Assembly (NCBI RefSeq): GCF_000003815.2
Contig: NC_049992.1
Coordinates: forward strand, 7,556,279-7,620,278
DNA from: Branchiostoma floridae
Taxonomy: Eukaryota > Chordata > Leptocardii > Amphioxiformes > Branchiostomatidae
DNA length: 64,000 bases
Reading direction: 5' to 3'
The translations under genes and the position numbers were made by a program. Below, in pieces: positions 1-12,600 of this stretch. Every line of letters starts with the position of its first letter. Position 1 is the first letter of the stretch. The notes below the pieces were generated by a model. The model saw only the letters and a program-made list of their open reading frames with translations, did no database searches and was not told the DNA's origin.

Positions 1-1597
1 TACTTAAAATAACCAGCAGACAACAAAAGCTCTAGAGACGGAGTGTGACCCTTGACATAACCGTCAAGTTTTGAGTTTCAACTGACCAGATATTTAAAAA
101 CCTCGTTCATAAAAACAAAGAAAACAACAATAAAAAAACACAACTGCGAGCGTTTACAGCAAATCAATCAACCACACATACCTTGATGAACAGCTATTAA
201 GTCCGAGTCCTGGATACTAGGGAATGTTTTCAAACGCTCAAATCAACCGAAACGAAATCTTTTTCCGGTTGAGAGAGATAGAGGGGGAGGGGGGCGTCGT
301 TAACGTCAAATCTTACGAGATTTCTAAAGCTAAACCGGTTGAGTTTGATCTGAGCTATAAGAACGACATCCTGGCTGTTACGTCACAGGTTTGAGTAGAC
401 AGGAATTGCTGGGGAGTTCGTCAGTTTGTTGTCATGACCAAATCAGGAAGTGGGTGCCCAGCCCTGCCCTCCCCACATACAAACATGACGACAGAAACCG
501 CAAAGTGTCGCCTGATCCTGACCCGTGCGCTATTCACTCGCTTCTCCCGCTAGCACGTTACGTCATTTCCGGATAAACAACTTCGGTATCAAGTGCGACA
601 GCTCTTAAAGACACGTACGCACCACGCATACGTGTTGGGGTGGGAATTGTGAGGTAAAAAGTGGAGATTTAGGCCTACCTTTTCTGTAACTATTCCCGGG
701 TGCGGTTGGACGACTTCGGCCATTTTCTGCTGTTTCCGTCCCGTCATGCAGCAGGGTCGACCTTTGACCCAATTGGATGTAAACACACCAGCTTCGGAAG
801 TCACGTGCGGTTTCGCGCGCTTTTTTAATCCCCCCCCCCCCAAAAAAGAGACAATGAAATAAAACTGAAATCCTCTAATTTGTAGAGGACTATTATCCTG
901 ATCTGATTCGAGGAAATGTTTGCTATGTATCGTCTGGGTTTCTGTACATGTATTTAGTGCTGCCACTGCCACTGACAAGCTACTTCAGTACAGACATGGA
1001 TCACTAGCGTCACCTATCTATAGCCTTCATCACTGCAGTTCTAGGAACTCATTTGATTTTCCTTACTACGTATACCCCAGCTCTGATACTATTCAGAAAA
1101 TAAATTCAGACTGTAAAACAAGTCAACTAAACAGCAGAACCCGAATGATTAATCCGTTGCACAAACTTGGTAATGCAAAAACTATCCATATAACTCGTTA
1201 TATTAACTGTGCAATGACTATGCAATTAAACCAGCCACTAGTATATGAAATATAACATATACAACTTTATGCGGTCTATGTTATGAAACTTTAGTAATAA
1301 GAACGCAATTCGGGTTGTTTCATGTCCGCAAGGTGTTTACTGAACAAAATCCATTGAACCATGGAATCAGTTAGGACTTCTATTTTACCGCCTAAGGCAT
1401 GTGCATCACGGCTTCTCTTTGTACACACAACACTGACATTATTCAAATATGACCCCGGGTTAGCGTGGGTCTACGTCATTGGAATTCCCCGGTGAAGGTA
1501 ACGCTACTAAAGAGCATACTGAAAAAATCTCTTTTCGTGGCGACTAGTTTGAACTCAAATCAGGAGAAATTCGTCACAGACATAATAAAAAGGCAAT
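1..1597. other. Upstream non-coding region of the TPR gene
   Basis: No convincing gene seen. The stretch holds a C homopolymer at about 830-841 and scattered short chance ORFs without family resemblance. It should contain the promoter and 5' UTR of the TPR gene that starts at 1598, but no clear TATA box or other core element was identified. Confidence 0.5.
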
Positions 1598-4500
1598 ATG
1601 GCAAGAAGCCTGGCAGAGAAACATCAGGAGTTAGAAACCCTGCTAGAAGCGACGGGAGAAAGTCTTGAGGTAGGGTACGGAAGAGCTATGAGGAACGCCA
1701 TCGCTGAAAATGACACCTGCATGGAGGTGGAGACTCTAAAATGTCTAGGAGACCTTCATCTTGAGAAAGGACAATTAGTCAAAGACTTGAAGGAGTTCAA
1801 GACGGCTTCTACCTTTTACTCAGCTGCCCTACTTCGTTGTAAAGATCCGGATCTAGAACAAGCGATACAAGATCGTACAGCCTTCATGGGAAAACTCGCC
1901 GAAATACTACAACATAAGGACAGCCGAAGTCATAATGTGAACAAGGAGCGGCAGGATACCTTAAGGACAAGTGCCAACGACGTCTTGAGGGTTGCCGAGG
2001 TTTGCCACCAATTGAGTATGGCTCGTTTTGAGGGTTTAAGCGGAATGTATGTCTTGGAAGAGGGTTATACGAAAGCGTTAATACGAGCTATTGCAACAGG
2101 AGATAGGCTACTGGAGATAGAGTTGGTGAAAAATCTGGGAGATTTGTACCTTGAGACAGGGAAGGCATGTGCGGATGAATCCTTGCTGTCCAAAGCGATA
2201 GCGATGTACAACAATGCCAGGGCAAGGTGTGGCGACACAGACGGGAAAGAGGCTCTAACTCACCGTGTTAAGTACACAGAAAGAGTCAAGAGCACAGCGA
2301 TAAGGGTACGTAATGATAACTTGAAGATTTGTGGTATAATTCTCAGTAATCCTGATATTCAAGATAAGGGGAAGACGAGGATGTCTTTATCTGAAATTTT
2401 CCGAAATGTTCTCAAGAGTAACCATGCATAAATCTTTTGTTATCAATAAGTGAAAGTTTATTTGCAAGTTCTTGCCCGAAGGCTAATTGCGACATGAAAC
2501 ATACAGAGAATAAAGTAAACATACGTAAAATAAAATACTTTGGTATAGATAACAATGGTGACAAGTGTAAACAAGTGACTATTCTATCAATGATATGGAG
2601 TGCTGAGAGCTACAATCTACGCATTTGGGGTTTGACTTCTTTTCTGGAAGCAGTGGAAGACGAAGTACCCCACTTTTTCTATGATGAGTGTGACGTTAAC
2701 AGCGTTATAGTTTTGTTTTCGTCAGTAAGCGTTTGGAAATTTTTGTGTGTTTTGCATGCCTCTTCAAATAACTCCTTTCTTTCCTGGTCATTAGAGAGGC
2801 AGTTAGAAATAAAATGTATTTCGTCTTCCACCGGTTTTGCAATACAATGGTTACAGGTTCTTTCGCCCACAGGTAGCTTCTTTATATATCTAGATCCACT
2901 ATAATACTAAGTACACTACACTATTTCCTGTCGTGTTATATAAAATCTATAATGTGAAACACTAAGAACGTTAACATTTCTCTTCCTTTTTGAATAATGG
3001 GAAAGGATGATCATTATTTATTCATTACAATCGCAATTTGAAACATTGTTTCTGTACGTCATTGGATAATATCAAAATTAAATGTAATCTAATCTACTGT
3101 ACAAAAGTTAGAACGTTACAGATGTTTCTATGTCATCCAGCATTATTCGTCAGTGAAATAAAACTGAAGTGGATTTTTCAGCAATCGGACTCATCAGGTT
3201 TTGATTTGATCAAAATATCACAACTCCTTGAAAAGGTCAGTGCATGACACAAATGGCTTTGTTGTTATTTTCATGTTGTTGTTGTTGTTGTTGTTGTTGT
3301 AACGTTGCTAAGATGCGAAGAGGCAGCAACGTCTATGACCATGGTGCTGTGGATGCGGAGGAGAATCCTGATGGTACAGCTATTATGAGGTATGTTATAG
3401 GTAGTAATATAACGCATAATTGTCAAATCCATCATACTATAATTCAGACTTTCTTATTTCATTAAAAACCCTGAGCTCCTATTGGACTAACTTTCAACGT
3501 AATAAGAAATTCCAACTATCAGTACTCCGTGTACTTCCCAGTCTCCTGGTTTAAGCTAAGGGCACAGCCCGCCGTACGTGCAAATACGTGCTGTCTACGT
3601 GCCAAAACGTGGGCAATATTTTGGGATCCGTAAGTGGTAATTACTGCCTCCGTACGAACTCGTAGGGAATCCGACGGATTTTGGAGCACGCAGACACGCC
3701 GTAGAACTTTCACGTGCAGGCAAAACTTTGTGTGCCATCGGGCTGCGGATTGGTACGTGCCAGTACGGGCGACGCGCCTGCCCTGTACAGCCTGAACGTT
3801 TTCAGAAAGACGTAGCGGACGTGGCCTCCCATAAAAACGTACCGACAAATTGCACGTACGGCGGGTTGTGCCCTTAGCTTTAGAGGTGAGCGGCCACCAG
3901 CTCTCAGTGCAGGGGGTCAGAAGATTGTGTAATGACAGGCTACCCAGTAGTCTGAACATCATTGGATGGATGAAATCATAAATATCGTGTCCTTTTATTC
4001 ACAAGGACCTACAGAGAACATCACCGACTTGGAGACCGGGCATTGCGGAAAGGGGCTGTCGACTTAGCGGAGCGACGATTTGCCTCTGCACTGAAGCTTG
4101 TCCATGGTGAGTTGCACTGATTATAGAGTAATGCAACTTGCGTCAAGACATAATTCTAATAGATAATGTATGTAACGTTATATATCATTTTTATGTAAGC
4201 CCAACAAGATTAAGCACGATGTACTATACGATGTACGAAGGGAGAAAAGAATGTGTAGAGGATCAATATGCTGTTGTTGCTGTGTCTTTGTTTTGTGAAA
4301 TGGCCGTTTTTAATGAAGTCAAATAGTTTAAGAAGAGCATTATTTTAAACTGAGGACAGGTAATGCGATAACCTTCGATAACTACTCTCGGTACTTCCTT
4401 GGACCTTTGACCTAGCTTCTTCTTAAAAGAGAGTCGAAATAATTGCCATCGGAAAGTGTGTTATACACTTGTGCGTTTTGATTTAACGTAGGCACGGGTT

Positions 4501-7500
4501 CTGCGCACTTGAACAAAGAGGCAGAGACTTTACAAAAGCTGGGAGATGTCTACCTGGAGCGAGGAAAGGTGACAAAGGACGGGGAAGACTTTACCAAAAG
4601 TGCTGCTCTGTATAACGCATCTATGGCAAGAACAGAAAACAGACAGTCCGCGAAAGATTTAATCTTCGCCATTAAACGTACAGAGGAATCTTTCTTACAA
4701 CATGTGATAGGCGTCTCCTGTGTGGCAAGTCCGTATGAACTGGACCTACGGCACAAGAGTGACCTAAAAGAAATGCGAGACAAGGTAAAACAACAGCTTG
4801 GCTTTATTGATGAGCAGCATGATCCTTTTAAGTACGAAGAGGACGACCCTGAAGTTAGGAAAGCCGAATCTGCTAGAGCTGTAGCCGTCAGAGCTCTCTT
4901 CCAGAAGACAGCTAAGGACAGAAGCACTTTTCTCGACAATCTCGTCTCTGAATGCATTACTGTAATGGGCCCACCACCATGTAGGTATGCAATCATAGGT
5001 TTGGGTTCACAGGCCACAGAGCTGGTTACTCTCTACTCAGACCTGGAGTTTGCGATTCTGCTTGAAGATGGGCGCGACTCCGAAGAAAACAAGATGTACT
5101 TCCGTATTCTCACTCACTTCTTGCACCTGAAAATCATCAATCTCGGAGAGACCATCCTTCCAGCCATGGCAATCAAATCACTCAATGACTTTTACTCCAA
5201 AGACCCTGAAGACAGTTAGTTCTACGACTCCATAACGACGCGCGGACTCGCCTTTGACGGTGCGATGCCCTGGGCGAGCCACACCCCTCTGGGTAGAAAG
5301 CAGACAGAAAACAAACCAGCGCTGGAACTTATACAGACTCCCAGCCAGTTGGCGAAGTTCCAGGAGTCGGATGCAGCCATGTCTGAAGAAGACCACTTGT
5401 CAGATGTTCTACGAAGCGTCTGTCACATAACAGGAGACAAAACTCTCGTTGAACAGTACCGTGTCGAAGTGATGGCAACCCTCAAAAGTAATGCGCTGCA
5501 TGCCAACATGGAATTGGCAAACAGAGAAGAGTTCAGGAACCCAGAGTTAGTGTCCACGCTACTGAACGTTAAAAAGGAGATCTATCGCTTCTCCCGATTG
5601 CTGTGCAGAACATAGCTTTGCGCTGTGGGGTTGGAACGTCCAGCGTGTGGGCAAGCATTGAAGAGCTGGAAGCTGGTGGGTACATAAGCAACCAAAACGC
5701 ACACCACATTGCAGTGCTGGTTGCTATCTCAGCGGAACTTAGACTGAGGACGTACATGGCTAACGGAGGTCAGAAAGAAAACATGTCTGCATTGTTGCGT
5801 TTAAGTAGCAAAAAAGGTCATAGTAAGAAAACAGTCCCTGATCTAGAGAAGGTGTTTTATCTTCCTAATCAAAAGATGCTATACCGGTACTACTACTCCG
5901 CTCTGCCTCTTCGCAGAGCTTTGTCAGAGCTGCAAAAGGAAAACGCGTCGTTTTCACTGGCGTTCAGTCTGTTTGAAACGTCGGAAGGAACGAAAGGAGA
6001 AATGAAGATGAAGCTTTGTGATTTCATATCAGCAAAGGCACTATTTGAACGTGCGCTGGAGAGGAACCAGGCGATCCATGGTAACGGCAAAGGCCATCCT
6101 GACATTGCAGCGTGTTTTAGGAACCTTGGATGGGTCTGTTATAGCATGGGTGAGTACGGTGATGCAAGGGCCTTCCTCCAACAAGCACTGGACATGTATC
6201 ACCGAATACACGGGTCAACCCATCCCGCTATTGCTGCCTCCCTCAGAAGCCTGGGTGCTGTAGCTAGCTGCATGGGAGATTACAAACAAGCGGAAACGCT
6301 TTTCGAACAGGCACTGGAGACACTGAAGCTCCTGCATGGCGATAGTGCGGATCAGGAGGATATTTCTTCAGTTCTTCACAACCTGGGATCAACATGGGCT
6401 GACATGGGCAACAACAGGAAGGCAGTCAGCTTTTATGAAAAGTGTCTGGAGATTAGAAAAAGTCTACACGACTCGAAAACAGCACATCCTGACGTAGCGT
6501 CTGTGCTCAACAGCCTTGGCGCTGCTTGGAACAACCTTGGCGACTACAAAAAGGCGATTGACTTCTATAGACAAGCTCTTATCTTAAGGACGCTTACATA
6601 CGGAGGAGAAACGGTGCATCCGGATATTGTATCATCATTAGGCAACTTGGGTACAGCTTACCTTAACCTCAAGGATCACTCGAAAGCAATCGACTTGTTC
6701 GAGCAAGCTGTACAAATGAACAATCTGCTATATGGACAAGACCACGCACACCCAGAAACTGCCTCGTTAATTGACAATCTAGGCTCAGCCTGGAATAGCA
6801 TTGGTGCTCACAGAAAAGCCCTTAATATCTTCGAAAGAGCCCTACATATGAAACGACGAGTGTATGGAGATTTTGCGGTACATCCAGAGATCGCGACGTC
6901 ATTAGCAAATCTTGGTGAGGTCTGGAGTGATCTTGAAGATCACAGGAAAGCATTAAAGATGTATTCTCAGGCATTAGACATGTATAAAGCTGTATATGGA
7001 CAGGACACTGCACATCCCGGAATCGCGATTACGCTCAACCACTTTGGAGCCGCATGGAGGTGTCTTGGTTTTCCCAGAAAAGCTATTCATTTTTACGAAC
7101 AGGCTTTGCACATGAGGGAGAGGGTCTATGGTCAAAATGCCGCGCACCCAGACATTGCCACGTCACTCAACAATCTTGGGGAAGCTTGGAGTCAGCTTGG
7201 CGATCGCAGGAAAGCTCTCGCTTACATTGAACAGGCTTTGGATACAAGGAAACGTGTTTATGGGTACGATGTAGACCACCCTGACATTGCCGCGACATTC
7301 AACGACTTGGGGGTTGCTTGGAGCATCTTTGGTGATCCCATGAAAGTCATTGTCTTTTACGCACAAGCCTTGAACATGAGGAAACGTCTATATGGACACG
7401 ACAGGGATCATCCGGACATTGCCATGTCTCTCAGTAACTTGGGCACCGCGTGGAGTATTCTAGGCCAGGTTAGGAAAGCACTTCCCTTCTACAAGGATGC

Positions 7501-8851
7501 GCTAGACATGACGATACGTATATACGGAGATACGGCGCATTCGGATATTGCAGGATCGCTGAATAATATAGGTATAGCTTGGGTTAACCTCGGTCAATAC
7601 AGGAAAGCAATCAAATTCTTTGAAAGGGCAATTGCCATGAAGAAGCGGCTCTACAAAAACCGCAACGCATACCCGAAGATTGCAGTATCACTGAATAACC
7701 TTGGTGAAGCCTGGAGTGCGCTAGGTCATCACGGCAGGTCTCTTCTAATACATGAAAATGCTTTACACATGAGGAGATGTACTTACGGACGTGATACCCC
7801 CCACCCACATACGGCTACGTCATTGTACAACCTGGGAAAATCATGGAGTAACCTGGGTGATCACAGAAAAGCCATGATGTTCCACGAGCAAGCACTGAAT
7901 ATGAGAATTCGTATAACTGGAAATAATGAGAGCGCTTCGGACCCAGACATTGCTTCTTCGCTTGAAAGTATGGGTGTTGTGTTGAGTGATATTGGTGACT
8001 ACAGGAAAGCAATAAGCTTCTATGAGAGGGCTTTGAAAATGAGGAACAATGTGTACGGACACGATGCAATACACCCCGGGTTTGCTTCATTATACAACAA
8101 CCTAGGAACAGCATGGAGTCAGTTGGGACATCAGAGGAAAGCAGTTGATTTCCATGAACTTGCCTTGGACATCAGGAGACAAACATATGGCCAAGAGGGG
8201 GCTCACCCCGACATCGCTTCCTCACTCAATAACCTTGGTGCCGCTTGGTGCAATCTGGGTGACTACAGGAAGGCATTGAAGCTGTATGAAGAGGCACTTG
8301 ACATCAGAAGACGGGCGTATGGAACCAAGACAGCTCACCAAGACGTTATTCGGTCACTCGCCAACTTGGGTGCGACGTGGAACTACTTGGGTCGTCCTAA
8401 CAAAGCAATCCTCTGCTACGAAGAGGCGTTGGACATGAGCAGAGCCATTTTTAATGGCGGATTGGCACACCATCAAACAGCGTCTCTACTGCAGAAGCTT
8501 GGGACATCGTGGGGACTTATCGGTGATCACAGCAAGGCAATCAACTTCTTTGAAGAGTCTTTACAGATGCAGAAACGTTTGCGTGGAAACCATTCAGACC
8601 ATCCGGACGTTTGTCTGCTTCTGTCTAATCTAGGGGCGTCTTTGGCAGCTCGGGGTGACTACAGAAAAGCAACTGGCGTTCTACAAGAGGCATTGACGAC
8701 GATGCGCAAAGTCTATGGACACAACGCGGCCCATCCAGATATACTGAGGACGCTGAAGAACCTGAGTATAGCATGGAGAGACATGGGCGATCACGACAAG
8801 GCAGCTGCAATATCGCTACAGGCGGAGGAGATGCAAACTCGACTAAAATAA
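1598..8851 (+). CDS. Large TPR protein with DUF294-like nucleotidyltransferase region; frame disrupted
   Basis: Four exons join in phase: 1598-2305, 3313-3389, 4006-4106 and 4492-8851, with donors GTACGT, GTATGT and GTGAGT and AG acceptors. Ignoring two lesions, the frame runs about 1,748 codons. The first three exons and the start of exon 4 hold three similar helical repeats, each with an LGDxxLExGK core and an ALYNA-type second helix. Exon 4 then has GLGSQATE, followed about ten residues later by YSDLEF. This is the GS...D-x-(D/E) pattern of DUF294/GlnD-type nucleotidyltransferases. The exon ends with 21 TPRs of the kinesin-light-chain/nephrocystin-3 type. Lesions are an in-frame TAG at 5217-5219 and a 1-nt loss near 5592-5596. 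TPRs bind proteins; whether the NTase region is catalytic is unknown. It may be a young pseudogene, a null allele or a sequence with base-call errors. Start chosen at the ATG at 1598, which opens the N-terminal repeat region. Confidence 0.82.
2440..2900 (-). mobile_element. 5'-truncated non-LTR retrotransposon (LINE) 3' end
   Basis: On the minus strand about 60 residues end a retroelement protein with a C-x2-C ... H-F-I-x2-C zinc-knuckle-like pattern (positions about 2870-2790). Downstream lies a 3' end, read in reverse as a conserved tail ending near 2455. The same tail occurs at 42180-42220 and, diverged, near 32890 and 46020-46065. It sits in intron 1 of the TPR gene in antisense. A dead 5'-truncated copy is the simplest reading. 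Confidence 0.6.
3272..3300 (+). repeat. (TTG)n microsatellite
   Basis: Nine or so TTG/GTT units lie immediately upstream of the exon 2 acceptor of the TPR gene, so they form its pyrimidine/G-rich 3' splice region. Confidence 0.9.
3552..3882. mobile_element. MITE with ~30-bp terminal inverted repeats (family X)
   Basis: The left end reads AAGCTAAGGGCACAGCCCGC and the right end is its near-perfect inverse (…GGGTTGTGCCCTTAGCTT). TTA-like bases flank both ends, which would fit a PIF/Harbinger-type target duplication, but I cannot confirm it. The element is 331 bp, non-coding, and lies in intron 2 of the TPR gene about 120 bp before exon 3. A second copy forms the frame of the composite element at 25098-27869. 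Confidence 0.8.
6024..8848 (+). repeat. In-gene array of 21 tetratricopeptide repeats
   Basis: The translation repeats a unit of about 47 residues, usually HPDIAxSLxNLGxAWxxLGD followed by a YRKAIxFYEQALxMRxRVYG-type helix. I counted 21 units from about 6091 to the stop, with one preceding half unit. Unit length and the HPDIA signature match kinesin-light-chain and nephrocystin-3-like TPRs, longer than the 34-residue canonical TPR because of the inter-helix loop. The array is entirely in one exon, which suits expansion by unequal exchange. No stop or frame change occurs inside the array, unlike the region just before it. Confidence 0.9.
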
Positions 8852-9227
8852 GAAGCAAAGTATGGATTCAGTAGTTTGATATTCATGTTAGCTCTGAAGC
8901 ATCAGTGTATACAGTCTGTATCATTTTTATCATTGTGATCATTATTAACATAAGCCTATAGAGTCTTTGCCATTATAGTGTCTTTATTTTGTACATATCA
9001 GATAAATCTACAATGTAAATACTTAAGGTAGTGATATTTTTTTATTTCCTTTGATGTTGTCATCAATCTTAACTCATGTCAATATTGGAAAAGAAAAAGT
9101 GAAACGGATGTTTGGTGTCCTGCTTTCATTGTATTCTCATAGTACTGAAACTGGAATCACTTTGAAAAATTGATTTGATCTATTACTGACTAGGTTTGCA
9201 ATTGTGAATATGACAACTATTTTCGTG
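8852..9227. other. Intergenic space between convergent 3' ends
   Basis: AT-rich DNA between the TPR stop codon and the GALNT stop codon on the opposite strand. It must contain both 3' UTRs or their ends; no canonical AATAAA was found in either orientation with certainty. Confidence 0.5.
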
Positions 9228-9600
9228 TTATCCTGTTAAAGGTTGAAAGTTTTCGATGCGCCACCTCTGGCTGCCACTAGTACTGCAGTCCATCATACTC
9301 AACCCAGATACGGATCCGTCCAAACACCTGTCAGTTTGAGGGTGGTACAGCACTCCGGACTCCTGAAAAGAGATGATACATCTTGTATGTACGGTGGCCC
9401 AGAAGTAAAAAGTATTTTTTTCAAGTCTTTACCTTGTTGTCATTGTCATTTTCTGTGTGTGATTTCATTCCTGGGGGCAAGGGGGGAGGTGCTTTCATTT
9501 TTTGGAAAGACTCTATCATGCATCACCCCCTTGGCCTGACCTTGACATTGGGGTTAAAAATGCGCACAGAAAATGAACATACAGACGGAAAATAAAAATG

Positions 9601-9658
<58 letters not shown>

Positions 9659-12600
9659 TAGAAAATGAAAACACCCACAGCAAATGAAAATACACACAGA
9701 AAGAAAATCAAATTTGAATACAAAGCAAAAGATAGGAAAAACGTCTTTGTACTTCTGGGCCACCGTATGAATATCTATCTACTAGTAGTATATAGATTTA
9801 TTTAAGATAACAGGAAGGCCGGCTGATTTATCAGAAGCGACATTACAAACGACTGTGCAAAGCGCCCCTTGTCGTCTGCACATTACCTTGACAACCCATT
9901 TCTGCTCCTCAGACGGTCCGTCGTCACCGCGCACGTGTGTGCACTTTGCCGTGATGACGTCAGACCTATCCCATGATGCCTGCAGACAAAAGTCCCCACT
10001 GACGTCACGTATTTCCTGCGCATGCGTCACTTCCCAGTACTAGTGGGGAATGGAGTTCACCATTATGACAGTTACAATGGCAATGATTTTATTACATATT
10101 CCTGCCCAACATGGGCTAAATGCATCGAGTTTGACAACTTAAGTATACATGAAAGAGGTTACATCTGATATTACTAAATTCTACAGAGTCTCTTTTCTTT
10201 TTTTAAAACTTCTGTAAAAAAATTTACAAAGCTTTTCCAGCGCGTTGTACTCATTAGTCGACATAGTGTAGTTGAACATTTCGCATATTCATGATCTAGT
10301 TGTTGTGTACTTATGAGAGCTCTATGCATCTCTGTGTATAGTGGGCATTCTAAAAGAAAATGTACTTCATTCTCTACACATGTGTCGTTGCAAAATGCAC
10401 ACGTTTGGAGGAGACTGGTTGTGTCTTCCAACTTTAATTTAGAAAAACAGGTGCTTGATCTCCTCCAGATACTTTGTTTTCGCTCACCTCTTTATATTTT
10501 CTGTATCTCTTACATGATATTTTGCCACATGTCTATGTGATATCTATTTCAATTTACGGCACATATTTGCTGATTCTGCAGCAGCTTTGTACTATTTTTA
10601 GTCTGGTCGAAAACGATTTGAAACGGCCGAAAAGTGATGCGCGCGTGAATGCCATCCATATAAAGAAATGAACATGGCCTGAGCATACCTGGGTACCGCC
10701 CTTCCCGTGGCAGGGGAACACCCCTGCTGGCTCCTTCCCAGCCTTGATGACGTCCAGACACAGGCCCGTTTGTTCGTTGGAGATCTGCGGGGAAGACGTT
10801 ATGCATACAATAAACATAGGGTAAAAAACGAAATAAGTCATTTTATAATCAGATTTCAATTTGAATCTGCTTAAAGCCACATAGATAAAAGTCTAATTGG
10901 GGTTTGATTACTTTCATATCAATAATGACATGTACACAGTCGATCGTCATCATAGCCTACATATATACCTTTTCATACATACAAACATGTATTTGGGTTG
11001 TACTAATGAAACATTTTTTTTATGGGAGTGAAGGTAGCATGGTAATGAAGACTGCAAGTTACATGTAAGCTGCCTCACAATTCCAAGTGCGCATGTGCAT
11101 TCGTTATATATTGTAGTCTAGGTCAAAGTTCAAGATCCCTTGGCCTGTGAACAGATCCTTAACTGTTATCCGTTTCCCAACAGCCACCACTTCGGAAATG
11201 GTCGTAAGCAGGCTGAACACGCACGGCTGTATACAAGGCAATAATTTCAGAACACAGTTTTTCGGGTATGGGGATTTACATGGTTAAGGACCCCAAAGTG
11301 AGGTGGTTCGACGACTCAAAACCTATAGTAGGGTGCAGATACAATTCACAAGAATTTAGTATGTTGAAGTTGAGGGTACAAGCTACAAAATATCTGAAGA
11401 TGAGCATAGATTTGCCGGCTCGTTTTTCTATAACAGACACTTTGATTTGACCCCCAGCGGAGGTCATGGAACTGCAGGCGGCGAACAGGAAGTGCCGGTA
11501 ACATATCAAGGCGCAAATTCCCGCCGGCCGAAAAAGCGATGTAATCCAACTTATACAGTATGAACGCCGATGTATTCCTCTACTATTCACCACAGATTCC
11601 ACCTCGCTGTCGTGCACGGAAGAATAAATACGGCCTTTGCAAGTACCGCGATGCACTATTTTAACCCGAACTACTTTTGGGGACGGGGGTCGCGGATAAT
11701 TACTGTGTTATGAGACCTTAAGCCAACTTGACCTTGGATTTCTTTACGTTCATACAATAAAACTAGTCAAGATACAAAACCGTACCAAATTTTAGAGCAG
11801 AAATCCAAATGGTTCCTGAGATATGGCCAACTTTGCACTTTGGCGCCTAGCACAGGTGTCGGCACTGTACAAGGACTATCTGAGGGGCCGCCAATTGGTC
11901 TCATTATCTCAACAAACTTGATATTCTGGTTGACTTTTTCTGTTATAAGGAGCTTGCCAGACCACATTCTACCGTTCTGAGTGATTGGGGTTGGGGGTTT
12001 GTCTTTTTTAGGGCGGAAAAAGGGGGGGGGGGAGTCGAGCGGGCTTTAGACCGCACTAAGTCCTATACTTAAGCATAGGGAACGGTCTAGGCGGCCGTTG
12101 CCATGGTAACGGCGGGTCAGACGGTAACAAAAATGTTACAGTTCAAGTCAGCCGAGGTCAATTACCAACATATCGGTCAAATTTAATGTGCTTGTCCGTC
12201 CCTGGGGAATTCACGCTGTGGATGAAGGTCTCAGAACACAGTTTTTCGGGTATGGGGATTTACATGGTTAAGGACCCCAAAGTGAGGTGGTTCGACGACT
12301 CAAAACCTATAGTAGGGTGCAGATACAATTCACAAGAATTTAGTATGTTGAAGTTGAGGGTACAAGCTACAAAATATCTGAAGATGAGCATAGATTTGCC
12401 GGCTCGTTTTTCTATAACAGACACTTTGATTTGACCCCCAGCGGAGGTCATGGAACTGCAGGCGGCGAACAGGAAGTGCCGGTAACATATCAAGGCGCAA
12501 ATTCCCGCCGGCCGAAAAAGCGATGTAATCCAACTTATACAGTATGAACGCCGATGTATTCCTCTACTATTCACCACAGATTCCACCTCGCTGTCGTGCA

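Noticed and set aside
9523-9763. Tyr/Ile-rich frames across the TA repeat
   Set aside because: Pure microsatellite translation.
11276-11656. 126-codon frame present identically in both 471-bp repeats
   Set aside because: Its conservation follows from the DNA identity of the two copies, not from coding constraint; no family match.
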